From: Lycium barbarum
Lineage: Eukaryota; Streptophyta; Magnoliopsida; Solanales; Solanaceae
Reading direction: 5' to 3'
DNA: 64,000 nt
Assembly: GCF_019175385.1 (NCBI RefSeq)
Contig: NC_083342.1
Location: 121,148,376 to 121,212,375 of the forward strand
This document shows, one piece after another, positions 1 through 12,500 of the stretch; position 1 is the first letter of the stretch; every line of letters begins with the position of its first letter. The position numbers and the translations under genes are program-made. Under the pieces are notes generated by a model that made no database searches, was not told where the DNA came from, and was given only the letters and a program-made list of their open reading frames with translations.

Positions 1-3
1 TCA

Positions 4-131
4 ACGGTAGTCATCCAACTTTGAGTTTATCACGCAAAAATCATCCAGTTTTATGTAAAATTTAAAGTTTGACTTTATGTGATAAAAAAAAAGTAATTTT
101 TGCATGATAAACTCAATGGATGACCACCGTG
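4..131. mobile_element. Small fold-back MITE-like element
   Basis: Positions 4-43 are an imperfect inverted copy of about 92-131: both ends read as a CACGGT-type terminus followed by a shared stretch around GAGTTTATCA and GCAAAAAT. The whole unit is only about 128 bp with no coding potential, which fits a MITE. Superfamily is not assignable because the left flank is at the window edge. Confidence 0.5.
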
Positions 132-417
132 TAATTTTCTCATTTGTAGTTTATGAATATAAGTGCGAGAAATTAGAATATTGTCCTCTTCAAGGAGAAT
201 CATCTCTTTATTCTTGTTAATTTACACCAAGATTAAAATTTAAAGTTTGACTTTTATGTGATAAAAACGAAGAAGTAATTTTTGCATGATAAACTCAATG
301 GATGACCACCGTGAAATTTTCCCATTTGTAGTCTATGAATATAAGTGCGAGAAATTAGAATATTGTCCTCTTCAAGGAGAATCACCTCTTTATTCTTGTT
401 AATTTACACCAAGATTA
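57..417. repeat. Two-copy ~179-bp tandem duplication
   Basis: Positions about 57-236 and 237-417 are near-identical direct copies (shared landmarks: AAAGTTTGAC, TGGATGACCACCGTG, AGTGCGAGAAATTAGAATATTG, TTACACCAAGATTA), differing by a few substitutions and small indels. If the F-box gene beginning at 692 continues leftward, this repeat lies in its first intron. Confidence 0.75.
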
Positions 418-428
418 CAAATACGCAC

Positions 429-692
429 CTTGCTACCACCATCAATCAGAAGAGGCTTAAAGAGCTTGAGAAACAACTCTTTCTTTGATACAAAAGCAAT
501 AGGTAACACTAATCTTGAAATAATTTCTCGATAGTCAGATGGCAAAAAATTCTCCCATAACAAGTCTGATACTGCTGCATCACGAACCAAAGTCGAGACC
601 AAAGACAATTGACAAGCATCATGAGGAGATGTGAAAGAGAGGATTTGAACAATACAATCTTCCGGTAAAAGGTCTAGTTTCATCTCAGCCAT
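429..692 (-). CDS. F-box/PP2-B-like protein, exon 1 (gene runs off left edge)
   Basis: Minus-strand exon of 264 bp (88 codons) starting at ATG 692-690. The F-box is near the N-terminus (LPEDCIVQILSFTSPHDACQ), followed by the LWENFLPSDY stretch typical of plant F-box proteins with a PP2 lectin-like domain. The exon ends at a good donor (AAG/GTGCGT, junction 429/428) after the same Asp-Gly-Gly-(Ser/Asn)-Lys ending as the three other copies in this window. Downstream exons should lie beyond the left edge, so integrity is unknown. The family is thought to form SCF ubiquitin ligases through SKP1 binding, with a carbohydrate-binding PP2 domain. Function here is inferred from family only. Confidence 0.75.
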
Positions 693-2177
693 AATGAGAA
701 CTTTGAGTATAGAAACTTAGATATATGGAGGTGGAAATGAGAGGAACTACTATAATAAAGGCAAAAATAGATATAACTTTCCTAAGGATGACGACATGAA
801 ATTATCATATGAGGACATGATCGGAATGAGAAAGCGAGCGGTTACCTTTACATATACATATAACTTGACCCCCCTGAAAAACACATGGGGCCAATTTTAT
901 AATCAACTTGTAAGATTTGACCTTTAAAATGAAATAACTTATATGTGCTCCGTTTGGTCCATTTTATTTGTCGTCATTAAGAAACTATTAATAAGAAGAG
1001 CTTTTGTTTTTATTATTATACCCTTATTTCTATCTTTAATGAGTAGCAAAATGTTACAAAAACAAAGTTGAGCTAATCTAAATATCTAATAACAGTCATA
1101 ACATTATGTGTATGTATTAGGTTTTCTATGCTAAGTAATCAATATTTAATATTTTCAGGAACAATTAATACTAAGGAAAAAAATTAAATATATTTTAATT
1201 ATCTAAAATGACAACTATTTTGGACCAATTATTTTTAGTGAACTTGACAATTAAAATGGACTGGAAGGAGTACTATTCAAGAGGAGCGACGAGATTGGAC
1301 ATTAGAGTAGTATAATTAATATTGAGATGGACACGCCGATTCTGTGTTCAATAGGGACATGTTTAGCATTTTTGGTGCCATACACCAAGTCTGGTAATTA
1401 AATACTACATTTCGTTCTTAATTTGTAATTGGTGCAGCTGCGAGAAGTTAATATTGCGCGTAAACGATCCTAAGCTAGTTTTGACAAAAGATGAAAGTGT
1501 GTAGATGCAGGCTTGCCTAGTTTGTAGGAATTTACTTTCATTTCATATATGGAGTCTAGCCAAGGGCAGCTCAATGTCGATAGGCTGCCAAAGCAATTGC
1601 GTTTATCATTGACAAAAGGCCCAACCTTTATACCTTTTTTTTTTTTCCGCGTCCCGCCAGACTCATTAAAGGGGAAAGCGCTTCTTACCAGTATTTTTTC
1701 TACCACAACCTTGAGTAGTGAGTTGATTATTTATTATACATGGTAATTTCAAACCATTATTTCACTTCATAATAGATTTGAGCAATTCAAAAGGTATGAT
1801 ATTCTATTTAGTGGAGAATAATCGAGATCGCTTGATAATAAGAACTTAAAAAAAAAAAAAAATCTTTAAAGCATTACCAAAATCTTAGCGGGTAGAGTTA
1901 GTTGATACCTTTGCGGGAATTAGTGAAGCTCATGTCAAAGTTTTAATTGATTCAATCTGAATCATCACAAACTTGGTTCGTGAAATGTTCAAGGCCAATG
2001 AGAGTGAACAAAATTATTAGGTTGTCTATATCAGATCAAGCTTAAACATTTCACATCGATCCAAGTAGACCACATTTTGGAATGTCGTCTATATCATCCC
2101 TTGTTTATGTTAAATTTCTTAAATATCGACCCAAGTAAACCACTTTTTTCAATTAAAAGAAACACTCTTAAGTTATA
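693..2177. other. Intergenic region upstream of F-box gene 1
   Basis: AT-rich DNA with no supportable gene. It holds a Stowaway-like MITE (listed separately) and short poly-T/poly-A runs. Open frames around 1470-1746 overlap on opposite strands and lack any recognisable family. Confidence 0.6.
948..1270. mobile_element. Stowaway-like MITE, degenerate
   Basis: The left end reads CTCCGTTTGGTCCATTTTAT and the right end, reverse-complemented, reads CTCCTTCCAGTCCATTTTAA: a matching ~25-bp terminal inverted repeat of the CTCCNTCC class. The interior is AT-rich and non-coding (~323 bp). The TA target duplication is clear only on the right, so the left boundary is approximate. Confidence 0.55.
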
Positions 2178-2582
2178 TGTTGGGAATAAACTCGACACAG
2201 AAATAATATTTACTGTATTAACAGCGGAATAATAAAGTAGCACTGTGATACGATTAATCAACAAGAATTAAAAAAAAATGACACCAAGATTTTTACGTGG
2301 AAACCCAAAAGGGAAAAACAACGGGCCAAGAGGAGCAACTGATATTACTATAGCAAGGATTTTACACTTTGTAGGTTTGAGTAAAATACTCCAAAGACCA
2401 CTACACACTCAAAAGAAATAACCCTCTTTTAAGATTTCACACCTCACTACAATATTGCTCACACTCTTTATTTTTCCTCACAGACAATTTCTAACCCTGT
2501 CTGTGATGCCTCACTTTTTCTCTCTTTTCGTTATCTATTTTTCTTTTTCTTTTTATTTCAAGAATGGGTATGGACCCCATCA
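2178..2582 (-). repeat. Copia element 1, 3' LTR
   Basis: 405-bp LTR with TG...CA ends (plus strand begins TGTTGGGAATAAACTC and ends GGTATGGACCCCATCA). It is nearly identical to 14783-15189 and is preceded by target duplication TTATA. Confidence 0.95.
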
Positions 2583-2629
2583 ATCTCCCCCTCCAGACCT
2601 ATTCACTGGAAGGAGGTAACACCAGACAT

Positions 2630-5600
2630 CTAGTTTGAGTGCATGCCGACAAGTTCTTTGCACAACTCGAACTTGTCTCTTGGTACCACCTTGGTCAGCA
2701 TATCTGCAGGATTCTCAGTTGTAGAGATCTTCTCAACCCGCATAGATTCGTCTTCTATCTTTTCTCGAATCTAGTGATATCTCACGTCTGTGTGTTTCGT
2801 CCTTGCATGGTACATGGAATTCTTGCTCAAGTCTATTGCACTTTGACTGTCACAATAGACGACATACTCATCCTGATGCAATCCAAGCTCTTGAAGGAAC
2901 CGTTTCAGCCATATCATCTCCTTGCCAGCTTCAGTAGCGGCAATGTACCCTGTTTCAGTTGTAGAGAGTGCGACACACTTCTGCAACTTCGACTGCCATG
3001 ATATAGCTCCCCCTGAAAATGTGAACAAGTATCTAGTAGTAGATTTATGATTATCAAGATCACCTGCCATATCAGAATCTGTGTAACCCTTTAAGACTGG
3101 ATCAGATCCTCCGAAACACAAACAGTCTCCTGCTGTACCTCTCAGGTACCTAAGTACCCACTTGACTTCTTCCCAGTGTTCTCTTCCAGGATTTCCAAGA
3201 AACCTACTGACAACACCGATTGCATGAGCAATATCAGGTCTAGTGCATACCATTGCGTACATCAAACTTCCGACGGCCGAAGAATAAGGAACTTTGGCCA
3301 TGCTCTCCTCCTCCTCCTCCTTTGTTATAGGACACATCTGTTTGCTCAACTTCAGATGACTAGCAAGAGGCGTGCTGACTGGCTTAGCATTCTTCATGTT
3401 GAAGCGTTCCAGAACACGTTCAATGTATTTCTCTTGAGATAGCCACAACTTTCTACTTGTTCGTTCTCGAACAATCTTCATCCCCAGAATTTGTTATGCT
3501 GGTCCTAAGTCCTTCATGTCAAATGACTTGGACAAATCTCCCTTCAACTTGGCAATCAGCTCCCTATCTTGTCCTACAATTAACATGTCATCTACATACA
3601 ATAACAAAATAATAAAGTTGTTGTCAGAAAATCTTTTGAAGTATACACATGGATCATAATAAGTCTTTGTGTAAGTTTGACTTTTCATGAATGAGTCAAA
3701 CTTCTTGTACCACTGCCTTGGTGCCTGCTTCAACCCGTAAAGACTCTTATTCAATTTTCATACCATGTGTTTCTTTCCAAATACTTAAAATCCTTCTGGC
3801 TGCTCCATATAAATCTCATCTCTTAAATCTCCGTGAAGAAATGCAGTTTTCATGTCCAACTGCTCTACCTCAAGATCCAGGCTAGCTGCTAAGCTCAAAA
3901 TGGTTCGAATAGAAGTCATTTTGACAACAGGTGAGAAAATTTCATCAAAATCAATGCCTTTCTTCTGTTCGAAGCCTTTTACCACCAATCGAGCTTTGTA
4001 TCTAACCAGCTTGCCATTCCATCTTTCTTGAGTTTGAAGACCCATTTGCATTTGAGCGGTCTTTTACCTTTTGGAAGTTCAACCATCTTGTACGTGCCAT
4101 TTTTATGTAAAAATTCCATCTATTCTTGCATGGCTTTTATCCACTGGCTCTTTTCTGGATGGGACAGCACTTCCTTCAGACTTTCTGGTTCTCTCTCATC
4201 ACTAATGAGGAGGAAGGGTATTTGGATGAATCTACCCTTTGCCTTTCTGATCTCCTCAGAGGTTGAGATTTTTCTTCTTCTTCCTGAGTAGGATACTCAA
4301 CTTGCTCGGCATAATCATCAAGTTGCTCCCCCTGCTCAGCAATCTCGTCAAGTTGCTCCCCCTGCCCAACAACCTCGTCGGTCATACTTTCTGCACTTTT
4401 GGGATGGTTAGAAGGAATAGTAACAAGGTTAGGGACTATACCATTCTTGGCCTTCTCTGACAGATCATCAGCAGCTCCAACTTCACTTTCTGGGAAGACT
4501 ACGTCTCTGCTTCTAATGACCTTCTTCTTTACAAGATCCCATAGTCTGTACCCGAACTCTTCATCTCCATATCCAATGAATATACAGGGAACAAATTTAC
4601 CATCCAGCTTTGTTCTCTACTCCTTCCGTACATGTGCAAAAGCTCTATAACCGAACACCTTCAGATGCGAGTAGGACACCTTCTTGTTGGTCCAAACTCT
4701 CTCTGGGATGTCAAACTCCAATGGAACTGATGGACTCCTATTGATTAGGTAAAAATTTGTCTGAACTGCTTCACCCCAGAATGACTTAGGCAGTTTAGCC
4801 ATTCTGAGCATGTTTCTCACCTTCTCAACAGTAGTGCGATTCATCCTTTCAGTTACACCATTGTGTTGTGGGGTTCCAGGAACTGTCTTTTCATGTCTGA
4901 TCCCATAGCTTGAACAGTACCCTTCAAATTCCCTTGAAGTGTACTCACCTCCATTATCACTACGGAGACGCTTTAGCTTTCGACCTGTCTCCCTTTCCAC
5001 CAGAGCATGAAATTTCTGGAAAACTTGAAATACCTGATCTTTGGTTTTCAAGATATAACCCACAATTTTCGCGAAGCATCATCAATAAAAGTAACAAAGT
5101 ATTTGTTACCGCCCATCGATTCTATCTCCATTGGACCACAAACATCAAAATACACCAAATCAAGTATATTCAATTTTCCTTCAGCCGATGTCTGAAATGA
5201 GACTCTATGCTGCTTACCAAATAAACAATAGTCACATTGTTTTGTCGTTGTACCTTTGGAAAAAGAAATAAGTGATTTCTTGGCAAGAATTTGCAATCTT
5301 TTCTCGCTCATATGACCCATTCTTCTGTGCCACTAGTCTGTAGAAATCGCATCTTGAGCCGCATTTAATTCACCTCAGCATATTTTTGCATTTGTCCTGT
5401 ACAACGTGGTATGAGCAACTCCTTTTGCAATCACCAATGATCCCTTGGTGAGTCTCCATTTTCGATTTGCAGAATAGTTCTCGTATCCATCTCGGTCCAA
5501 AGCAATTTTCGAGATCAAGTTCAACCTTAAATCAGGTACATGGCGCACATCCTTCAGAACCAATGTGCATGCAACAGTTGTCTTGATACAAATGTCTCCG

Positions 5601-5752
5601 ATCCCCGCAATCTTTAAGTAACTTGTGTTACCCATTTTTACTGTGCCGAAATTTCCTGCTACATATCTACAGAAAATGTCTCTTACTGGTGTGGCATGGT
5701 AAGATGTTGCTGTGTCAACCACCCATTCCGACTCTGAACCTGCCAAGTGCAT
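2630..5752 (-). pseudogene. Copia element 1 pol remnant (protease-integrase-RT-RNase H)
   Basis: Reads right to left. Protease-like segment 5375-5752 (WVVDTATSYHAT, where the usual Asp-Ser-Gly is Asp-Thr-Ala as in Tnt1-type elements). GAG-pre-integrase and integrase pieces 5048-5320 and 4617-5063 (HHCC-like zinc region, IDDASRKLWV, SDNGGEYTSREFE). Spacer with LRRSERQR at 4176-4385. RT at 3785-4051 and 3494-3754 (YVDDMLIVG catalytic box). RT end plus RNase H 2630-3481. The frame is broken by nonsense codons (for example 2771-2773, 3494-3496 and two between 3755 and 3784) and by frameshifts near 4020 and 5050. The final stop is at 2630-2632, just before the 3' LTR. Confidence 0.9.
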
Positions 5753-5830
5753 GCATTCCTCTTCCTCATTTATGAAGAGAACAACATTATCATTGTTTTG
5801 TTTTGTGGCAGTTGTGTTGTCGTCATTCTT

Positions 5831-6561
5831 CTAGCTACTGCTTTCACCTTTGTCCCCTTTTAGGTTTGTACAATCTCTTTTGTAGTGACCTGGTTGATCG
5901 CAATTGTAGCAATTTCTGGCTTTTGACTTAGATCGAATCTTAGACTTCCCGCGAGCTCCGGATCTACCATAGTTGCTCGAACTCCTTAGGTAACTTATGC
6001 CTCTACTTTCTGTGATGAGAGCTTGACCATGATTTTCAGGCTTCTTTCTCATCTTCTCATTGAGTAGAAGAGCTGATGTGACATCCTTCAACTCAATTGA
6101 GTCCTTACCATGCAAGATGGTTGTTGCCAAATTGTCATAAGATAATGGCAACGAGTTCAGGAGTATGATGGCTTTATCTTCCTCCTCGATCTTTACTCCG
6201 AGGTTGGCCAGCTGCGTGATTAATCCATTAAGCACATTTAAATGTGACAAAAAATTCGTACCTTCACCCATATGTAGAGCGTATAACTGTTTCTTTAGGT
6301 ACAATTTGTTTTTCAGCGTCTTAGACATGTATAGGTTTTCCAACCTTGTCCAAATACCACATGTGCTCTCTTCATCGATGATGTTATTGACCACATCATC
6401 TGTTAAGTGCAACCTGATTGCACTAGCTGCCTTTTCATCAATTTCTTCCCAATCCTCAACTTTCATGGATTCAGGCTTTTTGGATTTTCCGCCTAGTCCC
6501 TTGTGCAACCCTTGTTGGATGAGCAAATCCCTCATCCTTCTATGCCATGTTGAGAAACCGC
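5831..6561 (-). pseudogene. Copia element 1 gag (main part, 5' end displaced by insertion)
   Basis: An open frame with a long gag domain (STWHRRMRDLLIQQG at its start) and a CCHC zinc knuckle (CYNCDQPGHYKRDC) near the C-terminus, as expected for a copia capsid/nucleocapsid protein. The frame runs on to an apparent start at 6589, but those first codons come from the inserted LTR unit that begins at 6562. The authentic first codons lie at 14655-14702, about 8.1 kb away, on the far side of the nested insertion. A stop separates gag from the protease frame. Confidence 0.9.
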
Positions 6562-9500
6562 TGTTATACCCTATTTTAACCGGGGTCAAAATAGTTTACA
6601 ACATTTCGATGATTCCGGGGTTATTTAAAGTTAGGGAGTCGCCACCTAATTATTTATGGTGAATTAGGGCACCTAAGGTTAATTAAAGTAATTATCTAAA
6701 GTTGATTTTATTTTAAAGTCTACGAAACCGAAAGATTCTAGGTAAGAGTTCTATTAATCTAAAGGGAAGGTATTAAACACCCTTTAAGATCCGTTAAAAG
6801 ACGGTTAACCGACCGGACTTATGTTAATTAATTAGGCTAAGACTGTAGGTGTAATATTTTATAATATTTAAGAAAATATCTTGTAAGTATTGCTAAAGTT
6901 ATAGATAGACATATAATAATGCTATTTAAAATAGGACTTGTAGAAAAATAATAATTTGTATAAAAGAGCTTAGTTGTAAATAAACTGGAGAAAACGCAAG
7001 ATGGTGCAATGTTTTATAAATATTCGAAGAAAATAAATTACGCTGACTAACAAATTAAAATAGTTGTTTGTAAGATTAATTTTAATAAACGTTTAAAGGT
7101 TTTATAGAAAGAATATTAGTTCAATACAAACTATGTAAAGGTTGTTAACAAATACGTGTTTTGAGTGTTGAAAAAGAGCTAAAGTGAATGTCATACCACA
7201 TTTTAACCGGGTTAAAGTAGAAGTACAACATATTGGAGATTCCTATTTTTTGTTTATTTTAAGGAGTCGCCACCTAATTATTTATGGTGAATTAGGACAC
7301 CTAAGGTTAATTGAAGTGATTATCCTAAGTTGATTTTATTTTAAAATCTACGAAACCAAAAGATTCTAGGTAAAGGTTCAATTAGTCTAAAGGGAAGGTA
7401 TTAGGCATCCTTTAAGACCCATTAACAATGGTTAACCGACCGGACTTATGTTATTTAATTAAGGCTAAATGTAGATGTAAATGTTTAAATATTTAAGAAA
7501 ACACCTTGTAAGTATTGCTAAAGTTAATTAAAGTGAAACTTGTAGAAAATAATAGTTGCATAAAGAGTTTAGTTAAAAATAAACTAAAAGAAGCGGGACA
7601 TGTAATGTTTATATGTTTATGAAGAAAATGACTAAAATTTAAAAAAGTTATTTAATAAAAGTTTTAAAGTTTGTTTTAGACAAACATGTATTTCAAGTGT
7701 TGGAAAGGAACTAAAGTGAAAAAGTTATCCATTGAAACTTGTTTGCCTTTCATTTCTTAGAATAAGCTAACGTTAGTGTAAACTTTGTGACGTTTTAAAC
7801 TTCTAAGATAGTAAGCATGATTTATGATTCCTTTAGCCGAAATATGTAGTCATGCTGTTTTTGAAAATCAATTATTTTAATAAATAAATATTATAGATAC
7901 TATAAATAGTTTTAAAAATAGAAGTGAATGTAATTTGTGAAATTAACTACCCATTACCAAACTAAAATCCTTAATGTCACTAAGGTTTATCTAAATTAAC
8001 AAACAACAAAATGTTAGTCATACAATACACATTAAATGCATATAAAAATAAAAATAGAGGAATAGGGATGATGTAAATGGGCTCAGCCCGTAAAAAAATG
8101 CTGCTGCCCGCCACTGTTGTTGTTCACATTTATTGGGCTTTGGCCCAGATTCTGTGTTCTATTTGTGATGCGGGCTGATTCGAGGGGAGGTTTGTTGGGC
8201 TTTAGCCCAACACCCAGTGCGGAGGAAGAACAAGTCTCTCGGACTCGTATGCGATGGTCATGCATAAAAACAAAAGGAAAAGGATTAGTATATAGCCCAA
8301 TAAATAAAATTAGACATATGTAACGACTGATATATGCACAATATCCAGAGTATATCGGGTATAACAGAAGGGTATACACTGATATGCAACCCCTGTATAC
8401 ACCAGGTGTATACTAAGGTTCATATACTCATGTATATTTCGAGGTATACCATACGACAAACAGAAGATCAGATAGGAGATATGCAAAGAATAAACCAACA
8501 GGAGCACTCCAGAGCATAAGATAAACAGCCGGCATAACGTTGATTACATAAACAGGGCTTTGGCAGTTTCCTTTTACATGTTAACTGGGCATGGCAATCC
8601 TCAACCTTCTTACAAATCCAAGCAAACAGCATACGAGGGTGTATACCCTTCTAATTTTATCACCCTTTTTAGCGAGCCTAATCAGATTCAAATTTAAGAA
8701 ATGGACAAGTAATGCTCAGCTAATATGTTTCACCGACAAATAAATTTTGAACATCTTCTCACAACTCAGCAGATCACTTTGATAGATTTAAAATTGTTAA
8801 ACTAGGCTTTTAAATGCTTAGTCGCTTTGAATCCATTCTGATTTTTATAGCACCAGAACCAACAACAAATTAAAGGTGCCAGCCTTATAGTTTTCGAACC
8901 AAAATCACCAAAGAGGGAGCATCCAAAGGGTCAGGGTCAGTTTATAGATCAGCTTGTGTCTCATTTAACCAATACTTATTCCCCTCTGATTTAGATACTC
9001 TATTCCTCCAATTTGTCTCCTAGTTTCAGTTCCTTTTAGCCCTTTATAACATACCAAGAAAGAGAGAGAGCACTTAACAAACATAAGAAAGCAAATCAAA
9101 AGAGAGCTGGAGGGTCATGCCAAATCAGAAGGAAACAATAACACAAGATAACATGGATATGCAGCAGCCAAGATGAAAGAGGACATGCAAGTTACAACAT
9201 GTTTGAAAACGAGGTGCAAAATTCACTCAATGATACATGATGACCTATCTAGAACAGGGGAAGTGGTGAATCATAGTCAGTAATGCAGAGTCTAAGGAAT
9301 AAAACAGGACACTGATAAGGTTTGGTGTATATGATCAGTAGAGATGTCTAAAGTGATATGCAATGCTGCAGTATTCAAAAGGAGGAAACTAACTATGCAA
9401 GACTAATGAGAATGAACTATCAATACAGAATTCAAGTAGTCCAAAAACAACTCCTCAAGGTATTGATGGGCATACAAAACCAGGCTCGTTGCTATGATTA

Positions 9501-12500
9501 TATAGTGGTCGCGTATGAATTGAGTTGAGAAGCACTAAATCATATCATGTCACCAAGGCAGTAATTCAGGTAGATATATTTGAGTATGAAGTTATTAGAG
9601 AGGTATTTGAGGTGTGCAAGGCACTTCTCAAACATAAGTAAATTACTAAGCATTGTGAATTTGACATAGTTTGAGGCAACCACACCAAGTTTCATGTACA
9701 CAGTTCTGAAATTTGGCTTAACACATTCATGTAATCAGTTGAAACTTCATCAATCTAATAGTCATACAATAGGTATCTTATAAGATATCATGTTGGTCTA
9801 AGCTTCTTTCATCCCACAACCCCTTTATGACATATGTGATCCTGACACTAATCTAAAACATGCTTGCATAGTAAATTATGGTTAGTACACTGACAGAACA
9901 TTCACAATACATCCATGGGCAACCAAACAGCAGATTTAACTAACGACTAGATGGACATGGACAGACACAGAGAAAAGTAATCACCAACTGCTCTCAGACT
10001 ACATACATATCTTAAGAAACACAGAATTAGACCCAAAGGTATCAAGATACCTAGACAGGTTGCCAAACTTACACATTACACAAATACAGGCAATGCTTCA
10101 AGGATACACATCCATTTATATATATTACTCATGGTGTCAACATACAAAGTCATATGAGATAAACAACCGAGATCAAGTCATACACAAGAGATTTAAAGCT
10201 GGTAGTAGTAATTCAGACTCGATGAACACAATCTTCGATTACCATGAATCCGAACATCCATATAAACATTACTTAACTAATATAGCCAGCAAATAACTTA
10301 ACAAACATCATCGACTAAACAAAATTACCACTTAACTAATTACTCGGTTCGAACTAGGTAAAATTAACTTGGTAAACATAATTAACTACATTAAGCTTAA
10401 ACTGATACTAAACTTAGCAAAGCATAACTAAAAAAAAATAAAAGAGATAGGAAGTTTACCTCTTGTGGTCGCAGTGGACTGGGGTATGAGTCTCGGATTC
10501 GTACTCGAACTCGAAGAACCCGATTAAAGTAACGAAAGTTTCCAACCAAAAATAGAGTAATTGTTGACTGTTCTATTTCGAGTAAGGCTATCTTTTATGG
10601 TTAAAACTTGTATTTGTAGGGGACTTTGGTTCCAGATCCTTTTTTTATTTGATTTCGGGTCCCGTATCCCTCAACCCTTGAAAAATCCCCCCCCCCCCCC
10701 CCTTAACACTGAATCAAATCCCTCCTTTTATAGAGTGAGAAGAGAGAGGAGCGTGGGAGAGAGGAACGACGTGGGGAACAAAGGTGAGTGGAGAGGAACG
10801 TGGGCGTGGGGGACAGCAGTGGAGATGGCAGAGGCGGGTGAGAAGAGAAAAGAGAGTGGAGAGAACGTGAGAGGGAGAGAGAGGAAGGAGAGAGAAAGGG
10901 GAGCGGCTGAAGAAGGAGAAAGAAAAGGGATTAGGTTTTTTAGGGAAATAAGATTTGGGCCGGGTCGGTAATTTAGGATGTGGGCTGGATCGGGAATAAT
11001 GTGGGCTGGTCCGTTTGAATAGTGAAATGGGTAATGGGATAATAATTTGGCTGAAAATTGTTGATCCTTCCTCCTCTATTTTAATTATTCTTTGGGCTTC
11101 TAATTTAATAACTAGTACAACATATACTATGTAAAGACAATTAATAATTAATATGTAGAAAAATAAAGATTTTACAAAGTGTTGTCTTGTAATTAATTTA
11201 ACGATTCCAAACCGGAAAAAATGAAACGATGACGAACATTTAAAATTTATGGTAAAGTAATGCTCGTAATGTTGAAAATAGAAGTAGCGCAAATAATAAT
11301 AGTGAAAATAAAGTATTTAGCTTGTCAGTAAATTTAGATGCCCGAGTGAATAAAATTAAATAAAGGAGGGACAAAATTGGGTGTCAACAGTGAAGAAATT
11401 ATCCACAGAACTATTTTACCTTTTTATTTCTCAAAATAAGCTAACGTTAGTGTAAAATTTATGAAATTTCAAATTTCTAAGATAGTAAGAGTGAATCATG
11501 ATTCCTTTAGCTCAAAATATGTAGTCATACTATTTTGAAAGATCAATTATTCTAATGAAAATAAATATTGTAAATACTATAAATAGTTTAAACATAAATA
11601 GAAGAGAATGAAACTTGTGGCATTAATTATTAGTTTCCTTTTAAATTAACTACCCGTTATTTCTAACACTATCTATGCTAATTCTCCTATAATTCGTCTA
11701 AGCTAAGTAGAAACAAGAGTAAGATGAAGTGTTAGTCAAAACAATACAAGTTAAATGCAATAAAGTAAAATAGAGGTGTAAAAAATGCAATGAGATGGGC
11801 TCAGCCCATTTTGGGCTGCTGTGAACGGTCTGCTGTTGGGAATGGCTCAACCCATTTTTTTTGCTGTTACAATCTGCTTTGTTATTGGGCTTTAGCCCAG
11901 AATTTGTTTTCTATTTTCTTTGCTGCGGACAGGACTGAGGGAAGATGACTCGAGAATATTATGTTGGGCTTTTAGTCCAACACCGAATGCGGAAGAAGAT
12001 GAGTCCCTCGGACTCGTAAGCGATGGTCATGTACAAAAAGAAAGAAAAAGATTATTATGCAATCAACAAACAAGGCTAAACATGCATAATATAAATTAAA
12101 GTGGGTACATCAATAACAGGCAGAATGTTGCAACGAAAAATAAAAATCAATCTGATACCTAACTACTATATTCTGTTATAACTTGTGCATTTGACAAAGA
12201 TTTATGCTTTCATTTGGAACATAATTACTATAACATAATCCAAACGTATTGAAATCTATACTAATACATAATTAATACATATTCGGGCAGAGAATTCCCT
12301 TAGGCAGATCTGATTTTTACCAAACAAGCTAATTATTTTATATTCACATTTTATCCATTCTCGAGGTTTCAACAAACGATTGGGGGCGGCATTATGTGGA
12401 AAGAGGTAAATCAAAACAGATTTTGCACAGGCTGGTGATTTCTTTAAATGGATATAGGAAGGTACTAACGTATTTCCCCTATCGACCTACTTTGCATAAT

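Noticed and set aside
10561..11292. Opposing open frames of 136 and 192 codons.
   Set aside because: They lie over a purine-biased tract and poly-C run inside an LTR; the protein is low-complexity Arg/Glu or Ser/Pro and has no family resemblance.
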